Positions 8,993 to 17,600 are shown, counted from the stretch's first letter. The stretch: DNA of 44,998 bases from CAZCVI01 sp964502145 (GCA_964502145.1 CAZCVI010000063.1:1-44998); one strand, 5' to 3'. Program-made: numbers and translations. Notes: generated from the sequence alone by a model not told the origin.

Positions 8993-9021
8993 AATATAAC
9001 TTAAGCGGTTCAATTTGTCAA
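8993..9021 (-). promoter_or_regulatory. Sigma-70-type promoter of nifS operon
   Basis: Read on the minus strand: TTGACA (9021-9016), a 17-base spacer, then TATATT (8998-8993). Predicted transcription starts about 10 bases before the GGAGG of nifS. It sits just before a repeat module at 9036-9130. Confidence 0.75.
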
Positions 9022-9035
9022 GAGGTTATCTTGGT

Positions 9036-9130
9036 TCTATTCAGTTTTTTGAACAGCCCCCCAGAAAACAATGGCCCACTCACAGTCAATATTATTCTTT
9101 TGGGCATCAAATAACACGCATCAACGGGAA
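9036..9130 (-). repeat. Dispersed repeat module (copy 1)
   Basis: Read on the minus strand this carries GTGTTATTTGATGCCC, AATAAT, GACTGTGAG and GGGC.ATTGTTTT in order, then AAAAAACTGAATAG. The same series occurs on the plus strand at 17310-17440 with small differences. It does not code for a plausible protein. Confidence 0.65.
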
Positions 9131-9414
9131 ATTTCTCAGAATTTTTTTTTGTTGGTTCAATGGGGTGTAAATTCATGAAATTTGTGGTACACTTCTAAAT
9201 GGAATTCATCAGGTACAACCTAGAGTAAAAAGAATCATAGGCGAGATGAATCTATCTGCTGCGCTGTGTGGTTAAAACAACAGTGTCTGCGGCGAAAAGT
9301 TACATAATAGTAGCATTATTATTGATTTAATACGGGTGGGAGCTGTGAATAGGGGTTTTTAACCCTGGGTTTCGGGTTTCAAACCCCAAAATACTCACAA
9401 ATACCCCGGCGCTC

Positions 9415-9590
9415 CGGGGTCAGAAGGTGAACGGCCGAGGTCAGAAGGTGAACGTCCGGGGTCAGAAGGTGAACCGCCGGGGTCAGAAGGTGAACCGCCG
9501 GGGTCAGAAGGTGAACCGCCGGGGTTTTTTGTAGAACGGCCAGGGTTTTTTGTAGAACCGCCGACCTATTTTGTAGAATCGTGGGGTCCA
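9415..9590 (+). repeat. Tandem 21-bp repeat array
   Basis: Five consecutive units of GGTCAGAAGGTGAAC plus six variable bases (such as CGCCGG), then about three units in which the core changes to GGTTTTTTGTAGAAC or a variant while the 21-base period stays. There are no spacers between units, so it is not a CRISPR array. Related wording (AAGGTGAACCG, TTTTTTGTAG) occurs in the array at the right edge of the window, partly in the opposite orientation. Confidence 0.85.
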
Positions 9591-9735
9591 GAACGAGAAC
9601 GGAAGGATTTAAAATAAAAATGGAAAGATTCAAAATGAGAACCATCATTTTTGTTTTTCGACTTTTGACTGGTGAATTTAGTTTGATGTTGGGAAAAACC
9701 GAATAGATACGTCATCTTCACGTTTAGTACCTGTT

Positions 9736-9765
9736 TTGAATAGTATATCACAATCATGGTATAAT
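9736..9765 (+). promoter_or_regulatory. Putative promoter of the molybdopterin oxidoreductase operon
   Basis: TTGAAT (9736-9741), an 18-base spacer, then TATAAT (9760-9765) preceded by TGG, giving an extended -10. It would leave a leader of about 115 very AT-rich bases before the ATG at 9887. Confidence 0.5.
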
Positions 9766-9886
9766 TTCATTAAAATAAATTCATAAAAAATTTCTTAAAA
9801 AAATATATAAAAAAAAATTTCAAAAGGATTTTTGGTTATTATAATTCTTTATCGTGATAAAATAAAGCAGAGGAAAAATAAAACAA

Positions 9887-11977
9887 ATGAAGGTTTATAC
9901 AACGGTCTGTCCACGGAACTGCTACAGTACCTGTAGTCTCAAGGTATACATGGATGAAAACAACCACCGCATCTGCCGCATTGAATCCCATCCGACGAAT
10001 CAAGCGACACCAAAAGGGGTCTGTTTAAAAGGGCAGAGTTACGTGGAACGGGTGACCTCACCGGACCGCATTCTCACTCCGCTGAAACGAAAAAAGGATG
10101 GCTCCGGTTTCGAGAGTCTCTCCTGGGATGAAGCGCTGGAAACTATTGTTCAAAAACTACGGTATTTCAAAGACACGTTTGGGCCACAGAGTGTTTTATA
10201 TTATTCGGCGAGTGGCACGAAAGGGTTGCTCAACGGGATAGGTGATTCTTTCTGGTCTTTATATGGGGGGTATACGACTACTTACGGGGATTTATGCTGG
10301 CCGGCGGGTTTGGAAGCGACACGTTTAACTTTTGGGGCGAATATACACAACGTGCCCTGGGACATAATAAACGCTGGCTTAATTATCCTCTGGGGCAAGA
10401 ACACGGCGGAAACGAACGTGCAACAAATGAGGTCTATTGATTTGGCCGTGGAGAGAGGGGCGAAGCTGGTGGTCATCGATCCGCGCCGCACACCCTCGGC
10501 AGACCGGGCCGACTTGCTGATTCAACCGCGTCCAGGCACAGATGGTGCGCTCGCACTGGGTTTGGCCCATGTATTGATCAAGGAAAAGGCAGTTGCTTAT
10601 GATTTTATCGCGGACCATGTGCTGGGGTTCCCGGAATTCAGTGTTTTGGTAGAGGCATACACTCCGGCTCACGTGGCGGCAATTACGGATGTACCGGAAC
10701 CTTTTATCTTGGAACTGGCCAAAATAATGGCGGACAATAACCCGATCACTATTTGCGCGGGCTTTGGGATGCAACGTTACACCAACAGCGGGCAAACTAT
10801 GCGGGCTATGGCTGCCTTAAGCGCTATTACGGGTAATATTGGCAAACCTGGGGCCTCGTGGCAATTCGCCAACTTGCAAAGCAGTATTTTTGCCAAAGTG
10901 GGCGATCCTTTTTCTTTTTATCCGCCCAAAACACCTGACGGTATTGCCCGCATCTCTATTTCTACTGCCCGACTGGGACAAGATATGGCCACCCAACAGA
11001 ACCCGCCGCTTAAAATGGCCTGGGTGGAACGGGGCAACCCGATCACACAGAACCCGGAAACCCATACTGTTTTAAATGCCTTCCGGGCGCTCCAGTTCCG
11101 CGTTGTTGTGGACCAGTTTCTTACTGATACGGCATTGGAAGCGGATATTATCTTGCCAGCTAAATCCATGTTCGAGCAATCGGATGTAATCGGTGCGTAT
11201 TGGCACCCTTATATTCAACTGAAACAAAAGATTTTTGAACCACCTGGCCAAGTGAAACCGGAATCAGAAATCTACCGGCTTTTGGCGGAACGGTTGCAAT
11301 TTCCGGCGCAAGATATTAATGAGTTTTTCCCTGGTCCTTTGGACAGTGATATCGAATCTTTTCTGGCTAAAAAACTGGCTCCTTTCCCGGACTTAACTTT
11401 GGCACGCCTTAAAGAGGGACCGCTGTTGGCACCGGGAACGCGGGACGTGGCATTTGCGGATTTAAAGTTCCCTACGCCATCGGGCAAGATAGAGTTGTTG
11501 TCCTATGAAGCCCGTACACGTTGGGGGGTGGACCGGTTACCGGTGTACACGGAACCCTGCGAATCGGTGCGCCGTTCCTCCCCGGAAGCCAAGATGTTCC
11601 CGTTGTACCTGATGACGCCCAATACCAAAAACCGTATTCATTCACAATTCAATAACCTGAAAATGATCCAACAATTCAGCGCGAAACCACTGCTCACGAT
11701 CAACCCGGAAGATGCGGCGCAACGGAATATCTCTCATGCTGAAAAAGTCCGTGTCTTTAATAACCGTGGCAGCTTGGAATTGGAAGCGTGTATTGATTTG
11801 AGTATGAAAACGGGTTGTGTGTGTATTACCAATGGCTGGTGGATCACCCAGGGTGGCACGGTGAATTTCCTCAGTTTGGGCCGGGAAACCGATATGGGTT
11901 ACGGTGCGGCGTTCCATGACAATCTGGTAGAGGTTGTGGCCTTAAGTTCGCCAGATTCGACAGCTTTGCCAGATTAG
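9887..11977 (+). CDS. Molybdopterin oxidoreductase, DMSO-reductase family catalytic subunit
   Basis: Catalytic subunit of a membrane-linked molybdoenzyme, 696 residues. An N-terminal [4Fe-4S] site is formed by C8, C12, C16 and C46 (CPRNCYSTC ... KGVC). The bis-MGD binding domains follow, with GKNTAETN, VVIDPRRTPSADRAD and CAGFGMQRYTNSG. The C-terminal molydop-binding domain begins around MTPNTKNRIHSQF. In the position that provides the Mo ligand (Ser in DmsA) I read Cys137 in YGDLCWPAG; this is an alignment by eye. No twin-arginine signal is visible, so the subunit may face the cytoplasm. The next gene supplies the FeS and membrane subunits. The substrate cannot be deduced: DMSO, sulfur compounds or others are possible. 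Confidence 0.88.
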   Translation: MKVYTTVCPRNCYSTCSLKVYMDENNHRICRIESHPTNQATPKGVCLKGQSYVERVTSPDRILTPLKRKKDGSGFESLSWDEALETIVQKLRYFKDTFGPQSVLYYSASGTKGLLNGIGDSFWSLYGGYTTTYGDLCWPAGLEATRLTFGANIHNVPWDIINAGLIILWGKNTAETNVQQMRSIDLAVERGAKLVVIDPRRTPSADRADLLIQPRPGTDGALALGLAHVLIKEKAVAYDFIADHVLGFPEFSVLVEAYTPAHVAAITDVPEPFILELAKIMADNNPITICAGFGMQRYTNSGQTMRAMAALSAITGNIGKPGASWQFANLQSSIFAKVGDPFSFYPPKTPDGIARISISTARLGQDMATQQNPPLKMAWVERGNPITQNPETHTVLNAFRALQFRVVVDQFLTDTALEADIILPAKSMFEQSDVIGAYWHPYIQLKQKIFEPPGQVKPESEIYRLLAERLQFPAQDINEFFPGPLDSDIESFLAKKLAPFPDLTLARLKEGPLLAPGTRDVAFADLKFPTPSGKIELLSYEARTRWGVDRLPVYTEPCESVRRSSPEAKMFPLYLMTPNTKNRIHSQFNNLKMIQQFSAKPLLTINPEDAAQRNISHAEKVRVFNNRGSLELEACIDLSMKTGCVCITNGWWITQGGTVNFLSLGRETDMGYGAAFHDNLVEVVALSSPDSTALPD

Positions 11978-11987
11978 GAGGTCCATT

Positions 11988-13385
11988 ATCGAGCAAAACG
12001 CTTTTTTATTTGATTTGAATCGTTGTACAGGTTGCGGTGCCTGCATGTTGGCCTGTACCATCGAGCAGGGTGATATTGGTGATCTCGGTAATATACGGGA
12101 ATTGAATCGGCGTGCAGTAGTGACTTTTAATGAGCACCGTCATCCGTCCATGCCCGTGTTTAGTCTATCCCTCTCGTGCAATCATTGTGGTTCCCCTGCT
12201 TGTATGACGCATTGTCCAGCAGCGGCTATAACCAAGGATGTGGATACCGGGGCCGTGATTATCGACGGGGCACTGTGTTTGGGCTGTAAATATTGCACCT
12301 GGGCCTGTCCTTATGATGCCCCGCGCTACAACGAATCATCTGGCACAGTGGAGAAATGCGACTTTTGTATTACGCGGCTGCGGGACGGTGAAGAACCTGC
12401 ATGTGTCCGCGCGTGTCCGACGGAGGCATTGGGCCTGGGAAAAATAAACCCGCTGGAACCAATGGAACCGGGAATCCCGGGCTTCACCAACAACGGATTA
12501 CACCCGGCGATTCGCTTTAAACCGTTGCGAGACCGACAACAAGTGCCCCATGCCTCGGCACCTCCTGCGGCCCACGCTATTAATTCTTTGTTTGCAAGTT
12601 GCCTGGATAATCCCCCTGCCAAAATTACTTTAAAAGCAGAATGGATCCTGTTGGTTTTTACTTCCATGGCGTTTATTTTAACGGCTTGGTTTGCCGCTTA
12701 TGTAATTGTTTCCTTGCCCCTGAATTCATTTGTATTTGTCGGGCTTGGCAGTGTGGCTATGGCACTCAGTACGATTCACCTCGGAAAAAAACAACGGGCC
12801 TATCGAGCTATTTTTAATCTCAGGCATTCCTGGCTCAGTCGCGAGATATTTTTGTTTTCCGCTTTTTTAGGACTCGGTGGTTTTTATCTTTTCTTTGCCC
12901 CCCCGTTTCACGTGCTCGGATGGGTCGCGTTAAGTGCTGGTTTTTTTAGTCTTTTTGCCATTGATCGGATATATCAGGTCGCGTTGCATATCGGGCCTGC
13001 CAATTTTCACAGTGCCCATGTCTTATTTAATGGGCTTTATCTGGCCGGGTTCCTGACTGGCCATGTCGTTATATTCGCCGCCACTGGATTCTTCAAGCTC
13101 ACGTTGTATCTTCAGCGCAAATACCTGTTCAAACAATTATGTCGCCCCATACGGCCCCTACTCAGTGGCACCCGTATTCTTTTGGGATTTATCTTGCCCG
13201 CCAGTGTTTTCGTTTTTTTACCCGGTGCCCCAGCCACTCTTTTGGGTGGGTTAGCTACGGTGAGCATCTTGATCGGTGAAATCATTGACCGGACGGAATA
13301 TTACCAGGAATTGGATATCATTACCCCCCGCAAACAAATGCGCGCGGACATCCTGTTATGGTTTAATGCTATCAAAAACAAATAA
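11988..13385 (+). CDS. Fused DmsB-DmsC-like FeS electron-transfer and membrane anchor subunit
   Basis: Passes electrons from the quinone pool to the molybdenum subunit. The N-terminal 180 or so residues have four cysteine groups for four [4Fe-4S] clusters: CTGCGACMLAC, CNHCGSPACMTHC, CLGCKYCTWAC and CDFCITRL...CVRAC. After a linker, about eight hydrophobic helices (from ILLVFTSMAFILTAW on) form a DmsC-like anchor. The reading frame extends upstream of the first TTG (12015) with IEQNAFLFDLNRC, the normal start of DmsB proteins. A perfect AGGAGG at 11976-11981 lies 6 bases before an ATC (11988) and 3 before an ATT (11985). No ATG, GTG or TTG is available there, so an ATC/ATT start is likely. 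Its Shine-Dalgarno overlaps the stop of the upstream gene. Confidence 0.88.
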   Translation: MEQNAFLFDLNRCTGCGACMLACTIEQGDIGDLGNIRELNRRAVVTFNEHRHPSMPVFSLSLSCNHCGSPACMTHCPAAAITKDVDTGAVIIDGALCLGCKYCTWACPYDAPRYNESSGTVEKCDFCITRLRDGEEPACVRACPTEALGLGKINPLEPMEPGIPGFTNNGLHPAIRFKPLRDRQQVPHASAPPAAHAINSLFASCLDNPPAKITLKAEWILLVFTSMAFILTAWFAAYVIVSLPLNSFVFVGLGSVAMALSTIHLGKKQRAYRAIFNLRHSWLSREIFLFSAFLGLGGFYLFFAPPFHVLGWVALSAGFFSLFAIDRIYQVALHIGPANFHSAHVLFNGLYLAGFLTGHVVIFAATGFFKLTLYLQRKYLFKQLCRPIRPLLSGTRILLGFILPASVFVFLPGAPATLLGGLATVSILIGEIIDRTEYYQELDIITPRKQMRADILLWFNAIKNK

Positions 13386-13404
13386 AAAAAAAGAGGAGCT
13401 ACCC

Positions 13405-14910
13405 ATGAACATTCAACATCTGAAAGCCCTGTTATTGGAAATTAAAAAAATAAAATCCATTGAATCGGTACTGCAATGGGACCAGGAAACAAAAATGCCC
13501 GAAGGTGGTGGCAATATTCGTGCGGAACATCTGGCGTATCTCAGTTCCCTTGCCCATCACCTGCAAACCGGGAAAAAGTTCACGTCTGCACTGGCGAAAA
13601 TTCTGGACATGGAGAGCGGGGTTCTCTTGGACCGGGAAGTGAATGCCGATACACGGCGGATGCTTTATCTGGCTTGGCGCGATTATATGGATGCGGCAGC
13701 CCTGCCGCCGAAGTTTGTGCGGGAACTTTCCCTCCATGCTTCCAAGGCCCAACAAGTCTGGGCCAAGTGCCGCGTGGGGGATGATTTTAAAACCTTTGCG
13801 CCTGTTCTGGAAAAGATGGTGGCGCTTAAAAAACAAGAAGCCGATTATTACGGGTACACCACTACTCCCTATGACAGCTTGCTGGACAAATACGAACCGG
13901 GCATGACCTCGGCAAAAATTACGGAACTGTTCGAGCCGATGCGTCAGCATTTAGTGAAATTGGTGCAAGCCATCACTGGTTCGAACGTTCAAATCGACAC
14001 CACGCCATTGACTGGATTCTTCCCGGCCACGGGACAATGGGAATTCGGGAAAAAGGTGGTGACTGCCATGGGTTTTGATTGGTCTTGTGGCAGGCAGGAC
14101 AAATCCGCGCATCCTTTTTCTATTTCATTTCATCCGACGGATGCACGTATTACGACCCGGATTGACGAGCATTTTTTTAATACCGCGTTCTTTGGAACGG
14201 TTCATGAAACGGGTCACGCGCTCTATGAACAAGGTTTACCCGTGGCTGATTACGGCAATCCACTGGGTGATTCGATTTCTTATGGATTTCATGAGAGTCA
14301 ATCCCGGTTATGGGAGAATCTGATTGCCCGGAACGCCCATTTTTGGGACCACTTCTTCCCTATCTTGAAAGGATACTTCCCTGACCCCTTGGCCACTGTT
14401 GACGAAGCACAATTTTACCGCATGATCAACCGCGTGAAACCTTCCTTGGTGCGAGTGGAAGCCGATGAAGTGACCTATTCACTACACATCATGCTGCGCT
14501 TTGAGATCGAGAAAATGCTGATAAATGAAAACCTCCCGGTAAACGAATTGCCAGAGGTATGGAATCAAAAGATGCAGGATTACCTTGGTATTCGCCCGCA
14601 GAATTATAAAGATGGCGTGTTGCAGGATGTTCATTGGTCCATGGGTGCTTTTGGTTATTTTCCCACGTATGCTCTTGGTAATTTGTACGCCGTGCCAATT
14701 CTGGAGCAGGCACACAAAGAAATACCGGGTCTTGATTCTCTTATCAAAGCCGGGGAACTCGTGCCCTTAAGGGATTGGTTGCGGATTAACATCCATTCCC
14801 TGGGGCGCCGTTTTGATGCCCCGGAGTTGATCCACCGCCTCACCAGTACTCCATTATCGGCCACTCCCTTTATCCAGTACTTGGAAACGAAGTACAGGGA
14901 AATATATTAA
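13405..14910 (+). CDS. Carboxypeptidase Taq family (M32) metallocarboxypeptidase
   Basis: Zinc carboxypeptidase that trims C-terminal residues from peptides in the cytoplasm. The protein has 501 residues, the usual M32 length. The zinc motif HETGH is at 267-271 (GTVHETGHALYEQG), followed by HESQSRLWEN, which supplies the third ligand and a family signature. The ATG at 13405 has AGAGGAG 8 bases upstream, and the N-terminus (LKALLLEIKKI...VLQWDQETKMP) matches the family start. An in-frame start at 13276 would overlap the previous gene and is rejected. It lies 19 bases after the DmsBC-like gene, so it is probably co-transcribed, without an obvious functional link. Confidence 0.93.
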   Translation: MNIQHLKALLLEIKKIKSIESVLQWDQETKMPEGGGNIRAEHLAYLSSLAHHLQTGKKFTSALAKILDMESGVLLDREVNADTRRMLYLAWRDYMDAAALPPKFVRELSLHASKAQQVWAKCRVGDDFKTFAPVLEKMVALKKQEADYYGYTTTPYDSLLDKYEPGMTSAKITELFEPMRQHLVKLVQAITGSNVQIDTTPLTGFFPATGQWEFGKKVVTAMGFDWSCGRQDKSAHPFSISFHPTDARITTRIDEHFFNTAFFGTVHETGHALYEQGLPVADYGNPLGDSISYGFHESQSRLWENLIARNAHFWDHFFPILKGYFPDPLATVDEAQFYRMINRVKPSLVRVEADEVTYSLHIMLRFEIEKMLINENLPVNELPEVWNQKMQDYLGIRPQNYKDGVLQDVHWSMGAFGYFPTYALGNLYAVPILEQAHKEIPGLDSLIKAGELVPLRDWLRINIHSLGRRFDAPELIHRLTSTPLSATPFIQYLETKYREIY

Positions 14911-14920
14911 TACAAATAAG

Positions 14921-14949
14921 TTGATATTATCGTAAAAGTATATTACTAT
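14921..14949 (+). promoter_or_regulatory. Weak putative promoter of rel
   Basis: TTGATA (14921-14926), 17 bases, then TACTAT (14944-14949), overlapping a TATATA. It is followed by the 14-bp tandem array before rel. The match is weak. Confidence 0.3.
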
Positions 14950-15000
14950 ATAACTTATGCTATTGCTGCCGAAAATGTGGAAGAGAATATTCTAAAGTAG

Positions 15001-15056
15001 TCAACAGAGAATAGCCAACAGAGAATAGCCAACAGAGAATAGTCAAAAGAGACTAG
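15001..15056 (+). repeat. Four tandem 14-bp repeats before rel
   Basis: Units at 15001, 15015, 15029 and 15043: TCAACAGAGAATAG, CCAACAGAGAATAG twice, then TCAAAAGAGACTAG. The array ends 19 bases before the rel start codon, so it would be in the 5' leader. Confidence 0.85.
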
Positions 15057-15075
15057 TAGAAAAAGCAGAAACAAA

Positions 15076-17217
15076 ATGATTAAACGATTCTTCGAGCTCC
15101 AAGAAAAAGTATTGAGTTATTACAGTGATGCCAACATTGAATTGTTAAAGAAAGCCTATTCAGTGGCCGCAGCGGCACACATGAATCAACGGCGCGCCTC
15201 AGACGAACCTTATATCATCCATCCCCTTGAAGTGGCCGATACCCTGGCAGATATGAAACTGGATGAGATTTCTATTGCCGGGGCCTTGTTGCATGATGTT
15301 GTCGAAGATTCTGACTATACCATTGAAGATATCGTTTCTCTTTTTGGCAAGGAGATTGCCAACCTGGTGGAAGGCGTGACTAAAATCACCAAGATTTCCA
15401 CGATTGATAAGGAAGACGCCAAAGCCGAAACATTGAAAAAAATGATCATTGCCATGACCAATGATGTGCGTGTCATTCTGATCAAACTGGCTGATCGTTA
15501 TCATAATATCCGTACTCTGGGCGTGTTAAGAGAGGATAAACGCGTTCGCATCGCCAAAGAAACGCTGGATATCTACGCTCCGATTGCTTATCGCCTGGGC
15601 ATGGGAAAAATGAAAACCGATCTGGAAGACATCGCGTTCCAATACGCTTATCCTGAAGAGTATAAAAAAATCGAGAAGAATATCATGGATAAACGCGAGT
15701 GGGCAGATGGAAAAATGCAGGCACTCAAAGATGAACTGCAAAAAATTATGACCCATTATAAAATTCCCGGCGAGATTCATTACCGTATGAAACGGGAGAT
15801 TTCTATTTTCAGGAAACTGGAGCGCCAGAGTATCAGTTTTGATAATGTCTTTGATTTACTTGCCTTGCGTATTATTACCAATTCCATTGAGAATTGTTAT
15901 GCCTTGATGGGGGAGATTCATCAGCGGTGGAGTTATATTCCTTTCCGCTTGCGGGATTTTATTGCCAATCAGAAATCCAATGGGTATCAATCTATCCACA
16001 CCACGATAATCAGTCCAGAGGGTATCAAGTATGAGGTTCAGATTCGTACTTTTGACATGCATCGGATGGCCGAAGAAGGTATTGCCGCGCATTGGAAGTA
16101 CAAGGAAGGCATTACCTTTATCGAGGATGATCAGCGCTTGCAGTGGTTTAGGGATTTAATTGACACCCACAAGGAGAATCCCAATCCCAAGGAATTTTTA
16201 TCTCTGGTCAAAGGTGATTTGACACCCAACGAGATTTATGTATTCACACCCAAGGGTAAAGTGGTGAATCTTAAAGCGGGTGCCACAGCCGTGGATTTTG
16301 CCTATGCGATTCATTCCGAGGTCGGCGATCATTGTAAAGGCGCTGTGGTCAACGAACATATGGTGCCGTTACGAACCGAATTAAATTCCGGTGATGTAGT
16401 GGAAATTCAAACTGCCAAAAACGCTCACCCCAGTATTGACTGGCTCAAATATGTGATCACCAACCGGGCGAAGAAAAAAATTCTCGCCTATATCCAGAAA
16501 AAGGAACATTCGCTTTATTATGAGAAGGGAAAAAAGCTGTGGGCCCGCGTGCTTCGCGAGTACCGCAAGCAACACGACCTGAAATTCTCCGACGAGGAAC
16601 TGAAACAACGGGTAAAAAAGGTCCAGTGTACGGACATGGAATCCTTTTTTAAACTGTTGGGGAGCAATGAAAAAATACTGGACCGCCGCTTCTTAAAGCG
16701 CCTTTTTCCCGAGGTGGAAGCATTGGATGTGCAGGTCAAAAGACGGTCACGTAAAAAAAGCAGCGATCAAATGTATCGTTTGGTTAATGTTGAGGGAATT
16801 GCTGATGTTGATGTCAGTTTTGCCAAGTGTTGTAGTCCCATTAAAGGGGAGAAGATAATCGGGTATGTGACTCAAAACCGGGGTCTGGTAATTCATCGGT
16901 TGGATTGTGGCAGCATGAAAAATGTCTTGCTCTCGCGGCAAAAGGAAGTTCTGTGGACCGATGTGGGTGAATACTCCTATCAGGTCAAGTATTATATCCT
17001 GGTGAAGGACAAACCCGGAATTTTAACCGCTATTTCCGGCGTAGTTGCCAAATATAATTCCAATATCCTGATGATTACCAATGAAAAAGTGGGCAATGAG
17101 CAGAGCGGTTTAAAAATTACCTTTGAAGTAAAAGATATGGCTCAGCTCGAAAAGATTTATCACGAACTCCTACAAGTCAAAGGTGTGGTTGAAATCGTCA
17201 AGAAACGAGTTTCCTGA
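15076..17217 (+). CDS. rel: Bifunctional (p)ppGpp synthetase/hydrolase, Rel/SpoT type
   Basis: Makes and degrades the stringent-response alarmone (p)ppGpp. Domains in 713 residues: HD hydrolase with PYIIHP, H73-D74 in ALLHDVVED and KLADRYHNIRT; synthetase with REISIFRKLERQ, NGYQSIHTT and EVQIRT; TGS with NEIYVFTPKGKVVNL; a helical/zinc-finger region including the FAKCCSP segment; and a C-terminal ACT domain (YYILVKDKPGILTAISGV). The hydrolase residues look intact. The synthetase loop reads RLRD, close to the RxKD of bifunctional enzymes and unlike the ExDD of pure synthetases. There is no strong Shine-Dalgarno before the ATG. The gene stands alone, preceded by a 14-bp tandem array. Confidence 0.95.
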   Translation: MIKRFFELQEKVLSYYSDANIELLKKAYSVAAAAHMNQRRASDEPYIIHPLEVADTLADMKLDEISIAGALLHDVVEDSDYTIEDIVSLFGKEIANLVEGVTKITKISTIDKEDAKAETLKKMIIAMTNDVRVILIKLADRYHNIRTLGVLREDKRVRIAKETLDIYAPIAYRLGMGKMKTDLEDIAFQYAYPEEYKKIEKNIMDKREWADGKMQALKDELQKIMTHYKIPGEIHYRMKREISIFRKLERQSISFDNVFDLLALRIITNSIENCYALMGEIHQRWSYIPFRLRDFIANQKSNGYQSIHTTIISPEGIKYEVQIRTFDMHRMAEEGIAAHWKYKEGITFIEDDQRLQWFRDLIDTHKENPNPKEFLSLVKGDLTPNEIYVFTPKGKVVNLKAGATAVDFAYAIHSEVGDHCKGAVVNEHMVPLRTELNSGDVVEIQTAKNAHPSIDWLKYVITNRAKKKILAYIQKKEHSLYYEKGKKLWARVLREYRKQHDLKFSDEELKQRVKKVQCTDMESFFKLLGSNEKILDRRFLKRLFPEVEALDVQVKRRSRKKSSDQMYRLVNVEGIADVDVSFAKCCSPIKGEKIIGYVTQNRGLVIHRLDCGSMKNVLLSRQKEVLWTDVGEYSYQVKYYILVKDKPGILTAISGVVAKYNSNILMITNEKVGNEQSGLKITFEVKDMAQLEKIYHELLQVKGVVEIVKKRVS

Positions 17218-17567
17218 TTCCTTGAGAAGCCATAGACGCTTGTTCTCACAGTAAACCACTGACCTATTGACAATAACCTGCTAATGAGTGAACAGTTACA
17301 AAAAATTCTGAGAACTTCGCGATGATTCGTGTTATTCGATGCCCAAAAAAAATAATAGTGACTGTGAGCGGGCAATTGTTTTTTTGGACGGCACCTTTCT
17401 TCCCCACATAAAAAAATCTCCCCAAAACCATAACCCATTCTTGTCCACTGTTATTTTTTCCTTCCATTTTTGAGGTCAAAATAAAGCAGCGCCCGAGACC
17501 ATTTTATATTGATCATTTTTGGGGGCGAGATTTTTTGCTTAAAATGTGTTATGTTATTCTTTATGAA
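17218..17567. other. Intergenic region with a repeat module, no gene
   Basis: About 350 bases between the 3' ends of rel (+) and the AAA ATPase (-). The central part, 17310-17440, is a copy of a dispersed module. A weak GAGAA/TTCTC stem at 17223-17246 follows rel but has no T-tract. The short open frames here on the minus strand have no support. Confidence 0.6.
17310..17440 (+). repeat. Dispersed repeat module (copy 2)
   Basis: Left half: GTGTTATTCGATGCCC, AATAATAGTGACTGTGAG and GGGCAATTG, matching 9036-9130 in inverted orientation. Right half: TTTTTTGGACGGCAC, CTTCCCC, AAAAAATCT and CCCCAAAACCATAACC, matching 44425-44480 in the same orientation. Confidence 0.7.
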
Positions 17568-17600
17568 TAATAAAAAATTATCCCAGAATGCTACTCAGGG
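17568..17600 (-). terminator. Possible terminator of the AAA ATPase gene
   Basis: On the minus strand CCCTGA...TCTGGG (17600-17582) forms a short stem with one mismatch, overlapping the TAG stop codon, followed by ATAATTTTTTATT. The stem is short, so this is tentative. Confidence 0.35.

Larger units (their letters stand above)
9131..9886. other. Intergenic region with hairpins and 21-bp array, no gene
   Basis: Non-coding, with an AT-rich right half. It contains short GC hairpins at 9355-9419 (GGGTTT C AAACCC at 9374-9386; CCCCGG/CCGGGG at 9404-9419), the 21-bp array at 9415-9590, an AAAAACCGAATAGATAC motif near 9703, and promoter-like hexamers at 9736-9765. The 89-codon minus-strand frame across the array is a by-product of the 21-base period. 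Confidence 0.6.

Noticed and set aside
9379..9648. Protein with heptapeptide repeats (minus strand, VHLLTPA type)
   Set aside because: An open frame arises automatically from a 21-base period without stop codons. There is no ribosome binding site or signal, and the same effect is seen in other arrays with unrelated peptides.
13276..13404. Longer N-terminus for the M32 carboxypeptidase
   Set aside because: It would overlap the end of the DmsBC-like gene; ATG 13405 has a good AGAGGAG and matches the family start.
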